A stretch of 64,000 bases of DNA from DATKJS01 sp050015275 (lineage in GTDB: Bacteria; Acidobacteriota; Aminicenantia; Aminicenantales; Saccharicenantaceae). How positions within the stretch are numbered: position 1 is the stretch's first letter; each line of letters begins with the position of its first letter. This document shows positions 43,711 to 52,239 of the stretch, one piece after another. Made by a program: the position numbers and the translations under genes. The notes beneath the pieces are model-generated. The model saw only the letters and a list, made by a program, of their open reading frames with translations, had not been told where the DNA came from and ran no database searches. The stretch lies in assembly GCA_050015275.1 (NCBI GenBank), contig JBEKBS010000003.1:81439-145438 (forward strand), written 5' to 3'.

Positions 43711-44430
43711 ATGGTCAGAATCGACGGGACCTCGAACGGAAAGAGCCTGATCCAGGCCCGGAACCTGGGCAAGACTTATCACCGGGGGAGCGAAGACCTG
43801 CGCGTTCTCCGGGGGTTGAACCTCGACATCGAGCCGGGGGAGTTCGTGGCCTTCATGGGTCCCTCCGGCTCGGGCAAGACGACGCTGCTGAACCTGCTCG
43901 GCGGGCTCGACCTGCCGACCACGGGCAGCGTCGCGGTGTCCGGGGAGGAGATCACGGCCCTTTCGGTCCATAAGCTCACGGCCTGGAGGGCTCGCCATGT
44001 GGGTTTCGTCTTCCAGATGTACAACCTGATCCCGGTCCTGACCGCGTTCCAGAACATCGAGCTGCCGCTGCTGCTCACCAAGCTTTCGAGATCCGAACGG
44101 CGGAAGCATGTCGAAACGGCCCTGGGGCTCGTGGGGCTGACCGCGCGGTCCGGCCATTTTCCGCGCCAGCTCTCCGGAGGCGAGGAACAGCGGGTGGCCA
44201 TCGCCCGGGCCGTGGTCACCGACCCAACGTTCCTGCTCTGCGACGAGCCCACCGGCGACCTTGACAGAAAGAGCGCGGACGAGATCATGGACCTCATCGA
44301 CCGCCTCGTGCACGAACACGGAAAGACGGTGCTCATAGTGACGCACGACCCGCGGGCGGCCGAACGGGCGCATACCATTCTCCACCTGGACAAAGGCGCG
44401 CTCGTCGAGGGAACGGGGACACCGAAATGA
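43711..44430 (+). CDS. ABC transporter ATP-binding protein (MacB/LolD type)
   Basis: 239 aa, cytoplasmic ATPase. Walker A GPSGSGKT at residues 50-57, Q-loop VFQMYNL, Walker B LLCDEPTGDLD and switch His in VTHDPRA. The ABC signature reads LSGGEEQRVAIARA, where the usual Gln after LSGG is Glu. It belongs to the lipoprotein/peptide-export group by the LTVLxN-type context (NLIPVLTAFQNIELPLLL). It powers the two permeases downstream; its stop overlaps the first of them (ATGA). Confidence 0.95.
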   Translation: MVRIDGTSNGKSLIQARNLGKTYHRGSEDLRVLRGLNLDIEPGEFVAFMGPSGSGKTTLLNLLGGLDLPTTGSVAVSGEEITALSVHKLTAWRARHVGFVFQMYNLIPVLTAFQNIELPLLLTKLSRSERRKHVETALGLVGLTARSGHFPRQLSGGEEQRVAIARAVVTDPTFLLCDEPTGDLDRKSADEIMDLIDRLVHEHGKTVLIVTHDPRAAERAHTILHLDKGALVEGTGTPK

Positions 44431-45566
44431 AATACCTGGCTCTTGTCCTCGCCAACCTCAGGCGGAAGAAGGTCCGGACGACGCTCACCCTCGGGTCGTT
44501 CGCCGCGGCCCTTTTTCTCTTCGGCCTTCTCATCGCCCTCCGCGGCTCGTTCAACCAGGGCGTCGAAGTCGCCGGGGCGGACCGCCTGATCGTCATCAAC
44601 CGGGTATCACTGATGCAGCCCCTGCCCATCGCCTATCGCGACCGGATCCTCCAGGTTCCCGGAGTGAAGGCCGTGACCTACGCCACGTGGTTCGGCGGCG
44701 TCTACCAGGACGAACGGAACTTCTTCCCGCAGATGGTCATCGAGCCCGGGACCTGGCGCGAAATGTACCCCGAGTTCCTGGTCTCCGACGACGAGTGGAG
44801 CGCGTTCCTGAAGGACCGGCAGGCGTGCATTGTCGGCGAAGCGACGGCCAAGCGGTTCGGCTGGAAGATCGGCGACCGCATCCCGATCAGGGGCACCTAC
44901 ATCACGGGCGTGTGGCAGTTCAACCTTTGCGGAATCTATAGGGGGGCGCGGCGGGACGACGACACGACCCAGTTCTGGCTCCGCCGCGACTACCTCGAGG
45001 AAAACGGGCCGGCCTATTGGAAGGGGCTCGTCGGCTGGTATATCGTCAAGGTCGCGAACCCGGACAACGCTCCTCAGGTGGTGGCCGGCATCGACGAGCG
45101 CTTCGCCAACTCCCCCTGGGAGACAAAGACCGAAACCGAGAAGTCCTTCGCCGCCTCCTTCGTGAAGCAGATCGGCAACATCGAATTCCTCATCCTGACG
45201 ATCGGGGCCGTCGTCTTCTTCACCCTTCTCCTCGTCACCGGGAACACGATGGCCATCGCGGTCCGCGAGCGCACCGGCGAGCTGGCCGTGCTCAAGACCG
45301 TCGGGTTCGGAGACGGGCTGGTCCTCTGGCTCGTGCTGGGCGAGTCGCTCTTCTTGGCCTTCGTCGGGGGAACACTGGGCGTTCTGGCGGCCAAGGCCGT
45401 CGCCCCTCGGCTGTCCAGCTTCATGTACGGGGCCAGGGTCTACCTGCCGGGATCCAAACTGGTGTTCGGAATCGCCCTGGCGCTCGTCGCCGGGGCGCTG
45501 GCCGGAGCGTTGCCGGCCCTTTCGGCCATGCGGCTCAAGGTCGTCGACGCGCTCCGGAGGGTTTGA
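44427..45566 (+). CDS. MacB/FtsX-type ABC permease (1st)
   Basis: 379 aa with four membrane segments: one at about 22-40, then a periplasmic domain of about 210 residues (RVSLMQPLPIAYRD.., VIEPGTWREMYPEFL, IRGTYITGVWQFNLCGIYRG) and three segments after 255 (LILTIGAVVFFTLLLVTGN...). The conserved late FtsX motif RTGELAVLKTVGFGDGLVL is present. It starts four bases inside the ATPase gene. A heterodimer with the next permease is expected, since each has its own sequence. Confidence 0.88.
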   Translation: MKYLALVLANLRRKKVRTTLTLGSFAAALFLFGLLIALRGSFNQGVEVAGADRLIVINRVSLMQPLPIAYRDRILQVPGVKAVTYATWFGGVYQDERNFFPQMVIEPGTWREMYPEFLVSDDEWSAFLKDRQACIVGEATAKRFGWKIGDRIPIRGTYITGVWQFNLCGIYRGARRDDDTTQFWLRRDYLEENGPAYWKGLVGWYIVKVANPDNAPQVVAGIDERFANSPWETKTETEKSFAASFVKQIGNIEFLILTIGAVVFFTLLLVTGNTMAIAVRERTGELAVLKTVGFGDGLVLWLVLGESLFLAFVGGTLGVLAAKAVAPRLSSFMYGARVYLPGSKLVFGIALALVAGALAGALPALSAMRLKVVDALRRV

Positions 45567-45568
45567 CC

Positions 45569-46738
45569 ATGCCGATCCCGCTCATCTACAACGTGCGCAG
45601 CGTGCGGCAGCGTTGGACGTCCGGCATCGTCGCGGTGCTCGGCATCGCCGGCGCGGTCGGGGTGTTCGTGGCCATGCTTTCGATGGCCCACGGGTTCAAG
45701 GCCACGCTCGTGGCTTCGGGGTCGCCCGGAAACGCCATCGCCCTGAGGGCCGGGGCGGCCTCCGAGATGATCAGCATCATCTCGCTCGACCAGGTCCAGG
45801 CCATCCAGAACGCCCCTGGGGTCGCCCGCGGGCCGGAGGGCCCGCTGGTCAGCCCCGAGGTCGTCGTCATCGCCGCTTTTCCGCTCAAGAAGACCGGGAC
45901 CGACGCCAACGTCCAGATCCGCGGGACGTCCCCGCGGGTCCTCGACGTCCGGGAAAACGTGAGGATCGTCAAGGGGCGCATGTTCAAGACCGGGCTGAAC
46001 GAGCTCATCGCCGGGCGCAACGTGGCCGGCACCTACACCGGTCTCGATCTGGGGAGGACGGTGGCGTTCGGGGGCGGCACGTGGGCTGTCGTCGGCGTTT
46101 TCGACGCCGGGGGGAGCGCCTTCGATTCGGAGCTCTGGTGCGACGCCCTCGTCCTCAACCAGGTCTACAAGAGGCCCCAGAATATCTTCCAGTCCATCAC
46201 CGTCCACCTCACCTCGCCGGATGCGTTCCAGGGGTTCAAGGACGCTCTGACCTCCGATCCCCGGCTCTCCGTCGAGGCCGAGCGCGAGCGGGCGTATTAC
46301 GAGAAGAACTCCCGGCAGCTGACGAACATGATCACCGTCCTCGGCACTCTGGTCGCCTTCGTCATGGGCATCGGGGCGGTGTTCGGGGCGTTGAACACGA
46401 TGTATTCGGCCATCTCGGAGCGGACGCGCGAGATCGCCACCATGCGGGCCCTCGGCTTCGGCGGCGCGAGCGTCGTCCTCTCGTTCGTTTTCGAGTCGCT
46501 CTTCATCGCCGGCCTGGGAGGCGTCCTCGGGTGCGTCGCGGTCCTCCCGGTCAACGGCTGGACCACCGGGACCATCAATTTCCAGACCTTCTCGCACCTC
46601 GCGTTCGCGTTCCGGATCACCCCCGAATTGCTGGCCGTCGGCGTCGTCTTCGCCCTTCTCATGGGCCTCGTCGGAGGTCTCCCTCCCGCGATCCGGGCCG
46701 TCCGGCGTCCCGTGGCCTCGGCCCTGCGCGAGCTGTGA
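45569..46738 (+). CDS. MacB/FtsX-type ABC permease (2nd)
   Basis: 389 aa, same topology as the previous gene: helix at about 20-40, a periplasmic domain (SPEVVVIAAFPLKKTG, NVQIRGTSPRVLDVRENV), then three helices with ISERTREIATMRALGFGGASVV. The frame extends upstream to 45017, but that part overlaps the first permease in another frame; ATG 45569 is two bases after its stop, with GGAGGG nearby. Last gene of the operon. The natural substrate may be a peptide, antibiotic or lipoprotein; MacB family membership does not fix it. Confidence 0.88.
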   Translation: MPIPLIYNVRSVRQRWTSGIVAVLGIAGAVGVFVAMLSMAHGFKATLVASGSPGNAIALRAGAASEMISIISLDQVQAIQNAPGVARGPEGPLVSPEVVVIAAFPLKKTGTDANVQIRGTSPRVLDVRENVRIVKGRMFKTGLNELIAGRNVAGTYTGLDLGRTVAFGGGTWAVVGVFDAGGSAFDSELWCDALVLNQVYKRPQNIFQSITVHLTSPDAFQGFKDALTSDPRLSVEAERERAYYEKNSRQLTNMITVLGTLVAFVMGIGAVFGALNTMYSAISERTREIATMRALGFGGASVVLSFVFESLFIAGLGGVLGCVAVLPVNGWTTGTINFQTFSHLAFAFRITPELLAVGVVFALLMGLVGGLPPAIRAVRRPVASALREL

Positions 46739-46770
46739 CGTCGGCGCTGAATTGATCTTCTTTCGGCGAC

Positions 46771-47970
46771 TCAGGGCGTGATCTTGACCATGACGACGCC
46801 ATGGCCCGTGACAGTTGCCGAGTAGCTGCCCTTGAACGCCCCCGTGTCCTTATGTTGCCAGAGGTCCCGGACCTTGGCCTCGAGGGTCTTGGGGTAACCG
46901 ATCTCCGCCCAATTCACCGTGACTTGAGCTTCCGTTTTGCCGCGGTTGAGGAGGATGACGGCGCGGCTGCCGTCGGCGAGCGGCCTGGACCAGACTTCGC
47001 GATCCCCGTCACCCTTCACCTTGCTCCCCTGCCTGCCCAGCGGGTCCTGGTCGATGGCGATGACCTCCTTGTTCGTCAGGATGTCCTGCGTCTCGGGCTT
47101 CATGGTCCGCAGGTCGTTCCCGGCCATGAGCGGCGCCCCGAGCAGGCACCAGAAACTGAAGTGGGTCCGGGACTCGGTCGCCGTCAGGCCCCCGTTCCCG
47201 ACCTCGAGCATGTCGGGGTCGTTCCAGTGGCCGGGGCCGGAGAACGCTTCGAGGCCGACCTGAAGGTCGATGATCTGGATGACGCCGAGCCCGCCCCAGT
47301 CTTTTTTCCCCTCCCACATGTCCTGGATGTCGCCCGTCGTCCGCCAGAGGTTGCCGATGTCCTTGGCCCAGAGCCAGGGTTTGGTGCTCCCCCACTCGCA
47401 GATGCTGAAAACGATGGGCCGGCCGGACGCCAGGAGGGCGTCCCTCATCCGGGAGTACGCGGCTTCTGAATTCTGGCCGCCGTTGTTGCACCAGTCGTAT
47501 TTCAGGTAGTCCACGCCCCACTCGGCGTATTGGCGGGCGTCCTGGAACTCATACCCCCAGCTCCCGGGCCTACCGGCGCAGGTCTTGGTCCCGGCGTCCG
47601 AGTAGATCCCGAACTTGAGGCCCTTGGAATGGACGTAATCGGCCAGGGCCTTGATCCCGGAGGGGAACGCTTTTCCATCGACGATGATGTTGCCCTTGCT
47701 GTCGCGGTCGATCTGCCAGCAATCGTCGATCACGATGTATCGGTAGCCCGCTTCGCGCATTCCGCTCGCGACCATGGCCTCGGCGATTTCGCGGACGGCC
47801 TTCTCGTCGATCGTGCAACCGAACTTGTTCCAGGAGTTCCAGCCCATGGGCGGGGTCAGGGCCAGGCCGTTGTCGAGGGCCCGGATCTCCGGGCGGCCCG
47901 GGCCGAGGGAAAGGGCCGCGAAGACGATGACCGCGGCCGCGGCGATCCTCAGGATCGTGAGCTTTTTCAT
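46771..47970 (-). CDS. GH27 alpha-galactosidase, secreted
   Basis: 399 aa. N-terminal signal (about residues 8-22). The barrel opens at LTPPMGWNSWNKFGC; nucleophile Asp159 in YLKYDWCNNGG and acid/base Asp214 in WRTTGDIQD. HWNDPDMLEVGNGGLT and a C-terminal beta domain complete the GH27 plan, at the usual length for the family and without the Ig-like domain of the other copy (16.7-18.3 kb). Start ATG 47970 has GGAGGG; the longer frame upstream is excluded because a promoter lies at 48043-48072. Confidence 0.93.
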   Translation of the reverse strand: MKKLTILRIAAAAVIVFAALSLGPGRPEIRALDNGLALTPPMGWNSWNKFGCTIDEKAVREIAEAMVASGMREAGYRYIVIDDCWQIDRDSKGNIIVDGKAFPSGIKALADYVHSKGLKFGIYSDAGTKTCAGRPGSWGYEFQDARQYAEWGVDYLKYDWCNNGGQNSEAAYSRMRDALLASGRPIVFSICEWGSTKPWLWAKDIGNLWRTTGDIQDMWEGKKDWGGLGVIQIIDLQVGLEAFSGPGHWNDPDMLEVGNGGLTATESRTHFSFWCLLGAPLMAGNDLRTMKPETQDILTNKEVIAIDQDPLGRQGSKVKGDGDREVWSRPLADGSRAVILLNRGKTEAQVTVNWAEIGYPKTLEAKVRDLWQHKDTGAFKGSYSATVTGHGVVMVKITP

Positions 47971-48042
47971 GGGTCCCTCCTTCAGGCACCGATGATGGCA
48001 CGGCCCATTTCCGGACGCTTGAGAACGGGCCATGAGAAAGAT

Positions 48043-48072
48043 ATTATAGGGGGGAACGTCGTCCTTCGGCAA
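48043..48072 (-). promoter_or_regulatory. Promoter of the second GH27 gene
   Basis: Minus strand TTGCCG (48072-48067), 18-nt spacer, TATAAT (48048-48043). Confidence 0.5.
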
Positions 48073-48123
48073 GTCCGGACATCATCCCCTGCTCTCAAGG
48101 AATCGGGATCCGGAGGGGTGGAG

Positions 48124-48129
48124 TATAAT
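48124..48129 (+). promoter_or_regulatory. -10 box of the metallophosphoesterase gene
   Basis: TATAAT followed by GG, 37 bases before the start at 48166. No good -35 is seen at 17 bases distance. Confidence 0.45.
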
Positions 48130-48165
48130 GGATGTCCATATCCATGCTCGGGAGAGAATGATCTT

Positions 48166-50241
48166 ATGAAGAACAAAGTCAGATGCGCTCTTGCCGGCGT
48201 GTCGGTCCTCCTGGCCCTGTCCTTGACGGCCCCGGCCGGCGGGCGCGAGTCCGCCCCGGAGCCTGCCGCGGATGCCGGCCAGGAGTTCAAAGACCGGAAC
48301 ATCGACCTCGCCGGGAGGTTCCTGACGGAAGCCTCGAATCCCCGCAACAGGCTCGACGATTACTATTTCGTGCTGATCGGCGACATCCAGAACCTTCCCA
48401 AGGATCTGGGGCACGCCGTCTTCAACGTCATCGCCAAGGACATGCTGCAAGTTGTCGACGAGAAGACCGGCGAGCGTCTTTACGACCGGATCCGCTTCGT
48501 CATCCTCAACGGCGACCTCGTCCATGAAGGCTCGAGCTCCAAGCAATGGGACGGTCTGGAGAGAGCCTTCGCCGGGAAGGGGCCCGACGGGGTCTCCTAT
48601 CCCTATCTCCAGGCCCTCATCCGGGAGAAACCGATCTTTCCCGTCACCGGCAACCATGAGCTCTTGCGAATGCGGCCTCGCCTCCCAAGCCACTACACGG
48701 ATCTTTTCGACTCCCCCATGGGGCCCGTCTATCTCAAATCGTTCTTCGACTGGGACCGTTGGATCCATAACCCGCATATCCTCTACCCCGTGCCGGCCGA
48801 CCTCCCGGAAAGGACCTTCCGCGAGCTCTCCGCGAAGCTCGGGGAACCGGCCGAAGTTCGATACCTGGCCGAGCAATACGTCCTCAAGAAAGATGGCCGT
48901 TTTTACCTGAAATTCAACGAAAATCCGCCCCGCGACGAAGCTGAATACCGGGCCGGCAAGGAGCGCCTGGCGCCCCGGCTCGCGGCGATCTTCCGGAAGG
49001 CCGGCTACGGCACGGTCCCCGTCCTGAATTCCGACAACATGATCCACTACGCGTTCGAAGCCGGGAACGTCGTCTTCCTGCTCCTGGATTCCATGGCCCG
49101 GGGCTGGCATTATCCGAACTTCGCCCGGCTGAAACAGGCCCTCTACGCCGACCCGAAAGAGCAGCACCGGCTGAACCTCTTCACGGTCAGCCCTTTCAAC
49201 GGCCAATCCGATTTTTACCGGGCGGTCGCCGCGTACGCCCGGGAACGCGGCCTGACCCTCGTCGTGTCCATGCACAGCCCCATCTTCAACAGCTCCCGGC
49301 GCGTCACGAATCCGGGTGTCGGCTACAACAGTTGGCTGGACCTGGGGCTTCCCCAGCCCGGCGAGGAGAAGGGGGCTCCGAGCATCTTCGACGACGCCCT
49401 CTTTGCCGATGCCTCCGATGTCTTCAGCTCGTGCGTCCACGCCTACGAGCATTTCACTCTCATCGCGAAGGCGCCGGGGTCGGCCGATCACACCGTCCAA
49501 TGCTACATCTCCGGGGGCGGGGGCGGACCGCTGAGAGGAAATCTCCTGCCCGGAAAGACCACGGCCTGGGTCGACGCCTATAATCAGAAACTCGAGGATC
49601 TCGGCGGCCCCCTGGCCGGAAAATCCGTCGAAATCAGGGACGACGTGACCGGCGTCGGCCATCATTATCTTCTCGTCCATGTCGTCGGCGGCAGGATCGT
49701 CAACGCCTCCCCCCACTTCATCAACCCGCAGGACCTCCGCAAGCCGACGTTCAACCCTCACCTGACCCTGTCGGCTTCCTATCTCTCGCAACCGTCGAGC
49801 GCCGGGGCATCCCTGGAGTTCTCCCCGGGGGTATGGGGGATGGAAAAGGTCAGCAGATTCCTGACGTTCGTCAACTGGCGGCCCTCCTTGAGTCTCGGAG
49901 TCATCGACTACAACATTGGTGGAACGAGCCCTGACGCCCAGGCCTACGCCGGCACCTTGGAAATCTCCCCTTTTACCCTGGAATTTCATCTTCCCAAAGC
50001 CGACCTGGTCAGCCTGAAGCCTCTGGGGTTCGAATTCTGGGACGGCCGGGCGAACCTCCACCGCGCCTTCCTGACGACGGGACTGGAGCTGCCGCTTTTC
50101 TACGACCTCTTCGGACGCCTCGAAGGGTTCAACGTCGGGGTCAAGGCCTATTTCCCCTTCCATGCGGCCTTGGACGCGGGCCAGGTATTCGGAAGCCGGA
50201 TGAAGTTCGCTCTTTACGCCGGTTACAGGATCAGGCTTTAG
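48166..50241 (+). CDS. Metallophosphoesterase with C-terminal barrel-like domain
   Basis: 691 aa with a signal peptide (about residues 1-24). Residues about 65-470 are a calcineurin-like phosphoesterase: VLIGDIQ (Asp73, Gln75), NGDLVHEG (Asp117), GNHE (Asn163, His164), VVSMHSPIF and SSCVHAYEHF provide the metal ligands. Motif I has Gln where the classical form has His, as in CSTP1-like members. From about 530 the protein becomes a series of short alternating strands (LTLSASYLSQ, FLTFVNWRPSLSLGVIDYN, LYAGYRIRL) resembling an outer-membrane barrel. Start ATG has GGAGAG upstream; a much longer frame exists but is spurious. Convergent and overlapping by 4 bases with the NYN gene. Confidence 0.8.
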   Translation: MKNKVRCALAGVSVLLALSLTAPAGGRESAPEPAADAGQEFKDRNIDLAGRFLTEASNPRNRLDDYYFVLIGDIQNLPKDLGHAVFNVIAKDMLQVVDEKTGERLYDRIRFVILNGDLVHEGSSSKQWDGLERAFAGKGPDGVSYPYLQALIREKPIFPVTGNHELLRMRPRLPSHYTDLFDSPMGPVYLKSFFDWDRWIHNPHILYPVPADLPERTFRELSAKLGEPAEVRYLAEQYVLKKDGRFYLKFNENPPRDEAEYRAGKERLAPRLAAIFRKAGYGTVPVLNSDNMIHYAFEAGNVVFLLLDSMARGWHYPNFARLKQALYADPKEQHRLNLFTVSPFNGQSDFYRAVAAYARERGLTLVVSMHSPIFNSSRRVTNPGVGYNSWLDLGLPQPGEEKGAPSIFDDALFADASDVFSSCVHAYEHFTLIAKAPGSADHTVQCYISGGGGGPLRGNLLPGKTTAWVDAYNQKLEDLGGPLAGKSVEIRDDVTGVGHHYLLVHVVGGRIVNASPHFINPQDLRKPTFNPHLTLSASYLSQPSSAGASLEFSPGVWGMEKVSRFLTFVNWRPSLSLGVIDYNIGGTSPDAQAYAGTLEISPFTLEFHLPKADLVSLKPLGFEFWDGRANLHRAFLTTGLELPLFYDLFGRLEGFNVGVKAYFPFHAALDAGQVFGSRMKFALYAGYRIRL

Positions 50242-51065
50242 GCCCGCTCGGGCTCTTCGCGGCTTTCCCTCAGCCGGACGTAGACCGCGGAGCCGCCGCC
50301 CGCCTCCTCCCGCGCCCTGATCTCGAACAGGCCGGGCTGGCTCTTGATGAGCTGGGAAAGTTGCTTGAACCCGTAGGTGCGGGGATCGAAGCCGGGGTCG
50401 AGCTGGCGAAGGTAAAAGCCGAGTTCGCCCAGGTTGGCCCAGCCGTCCTCGTGGACAGCCATGTCGAAGGCCCCCCTCAGGAGAGGGACGGGGTCGAACT
50501 TCCGGCTCTTATCTTCCTGGTCATCGTGGTCCTCGCGCTCCTCCCGCGTTTCCTTCCCGCCGCCCTTCCGCGCCGGTCCACCTCGGTCGCGCCGCCGCGT
50601 CTCCCGCTCCCGAGGGACGAGATTCTCCGTATAAATGAAAATGTTGCAGCCGTTGACGAAGGCCTTGGGCGTCGAGCGCTTGCCGATCCCCATGACGAAG
50701 AACCCGGTCTCCCGGATCCTCGTTGCCAGCCGGGTGTAGTCGCTGTCGCTCGAGACGATGCAGAAGCCGTCGACAAGGTGGCCGTTGAGGATGTCCATGG
50801 CGTCGATGATCATGGCGCTGTCCGTGGCATTCTTGCCGATCGTGTAGCGGAACTGCTGGATGGGCTGGATGGCGCTGTCGTGGAGGGCGGCTTTCCAGCC
50901 GGACATGCTGGTCGTCGTCCAGTCGCCGTAGATCCTGCGGATGGTGACCAGGCCGTACTTCCCGGCCTCGGCCAGGATCTGGTTGACGAGGGACGGCTGG
51001 GCGTTGTCGCCGTCGATGAGGAGGGCGACCTTCCGGGTCTTATCGCCTATGAAATTCTCGACCAT
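50238..51065 (-). CDS. NYN-domain protein with OST-HTH/LOTUS domain
   Basis: 275 aa, cytoplasmic. The N-terminal 150 residues are a NYN (LabA/DUF88) PIN-like ribonuclease fold with acidic residues in VALLIDGDNAQ, TDSAMIIDAMD and VSSDSDYTRL. A linker of Arg/Glu/Asp/Lys-rich sequence (about 155-190) joins it to an OST-HTH/LOTUS domain (about 190-265; EDGWANLGELGFYLRQL, GFKQLSQLIKSQPGLFEI), an RNA-binding fold. The combination suggests an RNA-degrading or RNA-binding protein. AAGGACC lies before the start and a promoter at 51107-51135. Confidence 0.9.
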   Translation of the reverse strand: MVENFIGDKTRKVALLIDGDNAQPSLVNQILAEAGKYGLVTIRRIYGDWTTTSMSGWKAALHDSAIQPIQQFRYTIGKNATDSAMIIDAMDILNGHLVDGFCIVSSDSDYTRLATRIRETGFFVMGIGKRSTPKAFVNGCNIFIYTENLVPRERETRRRDRGGPARKGGGKETREEREDHDDQEDKSRKFDPVPLLRGAFDMAVHEDGWANLGELGFYLRQLDPGFDPRTYGFKQLSQLIKSQPGLFEIRAREEAGGGSAVYVRLRESREEPERA

Positions 51066-51106
51066 GGTTCGGTCCTTTCGTCCTTTGCGTTCAGGATTCC
51101 CCCTTT

Positions 51107-51135
51107 ATAGTAACCTATCTCGGCCACGGGTTCAA
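51107..51135 (-). promoter_or_regulatory. Promoter of the NYN gene
   Basis: Minus strand TTGAAC (51135-51130), 17-nt spacer, TACTAT (51112-51107). Confidence 0.5.
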
Positions 51136-51346
51136 CATAAGGAGCAATGGGTCCTGTCACGGCGAGTCTGTCAAATGGGCCGAGGGGATGGCCTCCACTC
51201 GAGAGCGCGGTTCTTCACGCCGTTCCCTCGGCCCTTCTCATTCCCCTCGATCCCTTCTCGCAAAACCGCGACCCAAAAAAGCCATAGCCGCGGCCGCCCA
51301 AAATTTGTATAGTAGGGGCGGCGAGCCCGAGGAGAGAAGGGAACAG

Positions 51347-52228
51347 ATGACGACGGTCACGAGACGGAAATTCATCGAGGGCACCGCCGGGGCGGCGGCG
51401 GCCGTTTGGGCCACTGCGACGGGCTTGAAGGCCTTGTCGCCATCATTGGCCCCCAGCCGCCCCTCGGGGCGGGACGGTCAGGCGGGACGACGGCCGCGCG
51501 TCCCGTTCGAGCTCGGGGTCGCGTCCTACACCTTCCGGGAATTCGGCCTGGACGCCGCGATCGCGATGACCGGCAAGGTCGGAATCCGGCGGATCTGCCT
51601 CAAGGATGTTCACCTCCCGCTCCAGAGCTCCGCGGCGGAGATCGCCGCCGCCGTCCGCAAGGTCCGGGAGGCCGGCCTCGTCCCCTACGGGTGCGGAGTC
51701 ATCTACATGAAAACGCCGGCCGAGGTCGAGCGGGCTTTCGCCTATGCGAGGGCCGGGGGCATGGGCGTCATCGTCGGCGTCCCCGATCATGCGCTCCTGC
51801 CCCTCGCCGAAAAGAAGGCCCGGGAATCGGGCATCAATCTCGCCATCCACAACCACGGCCCCGGAGACCTTCTTTATCCGACGCCCCGCTCGGTCCTCGA
51901 AAGGATCAGGGGCTTGCATCCACGCCTCGGCCTCTGCCTGGACATCGGCCACTGCATGCGGTCGGGGATCGACCCGGCCGCGGCCGCGGAGGAATACGCC
52001 GGACGTCTTCTCGATGTCCACCTCAAGGACGTGACGGCGGCCGACAAGGACGGCGGGCCGGTCGAAGCGGGCCGCGGCATCATCAACCTGCCGCGGTTCC
52101 TCCGGGCCCTGATCAGGCTGGACTACCGGGGCACGGCCTCGTTCGAGTACGAGAAAGACGGAAAAGATCCCTTGCCGGGGCTCGCGGAATCGGTCGGCTA
52201 CGTCCGCGGGCTCCTGGCGGCCCTTTAG
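51347..52228 (+). CDS. Sugar phosphate isomerase/epimerase-type TIM-barrel protein, Tat-exported
   Basis: 293 aa. TRRKFIEGTAGAAAA is a Tat signal at residues 5-19. The mature protein is an AP-endonuclease-2/xylose-isomerase-like barrel: LGVASYTFREFGL, INLAIHNHGPGD, LCLDIGHCMRSG and LLDVHLKDV give the metal-binding His, Asp and Glu residues. Members isomerise or epimerise sugars and inositols, or dehydrate them. The frame extends upstream; ATG 51347 with GGAGAGAAGG before it is the start. It is followed 11 bases later by the DUF5009 gene. Confidence 0.85.
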   Translation: MTTVTRRKFIEGTAGAAAAVWATATGLKALSPSLAPSRPSGRDGQAGRRPRVPFELGVASYTFREFGLDAAIAMTGKVGIRRICLKDVHLPLQSSAAEIAAAVRKVREAGLVPYGCGVIYMKTPAEVERAFAYARAGGMGVIVGVPDHALLPLAEKKARESGINLAIHNHGPGDLLYPTPRSVLERIRGLHPRLGLCLDIGHCMRSGIDPAAAAEEYAGRLLDVHLKDVTAADKDGGPVEAGRGIINLPRFLRALIRLDYRGTASFEYEKDGKDPLPGLAESVGYVRGLLAAL

Positions 52229-52239
52229 AAGGAGCTGCG

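Noticed and set aside
45017..45568. N-terminal extension of the second permease
   Set aside because: It lies inside the first permease gene in another frame and is Arg/Gly-rich without membrane segments. The true start is ATG 45569.
51406..52239. N-terminal extension of the DUF5009 protein
   Set aside because: It is out-of-frame reading of the sugar isomerase gene. ATG 52240 has a ribosome site and begins the conserved protein.
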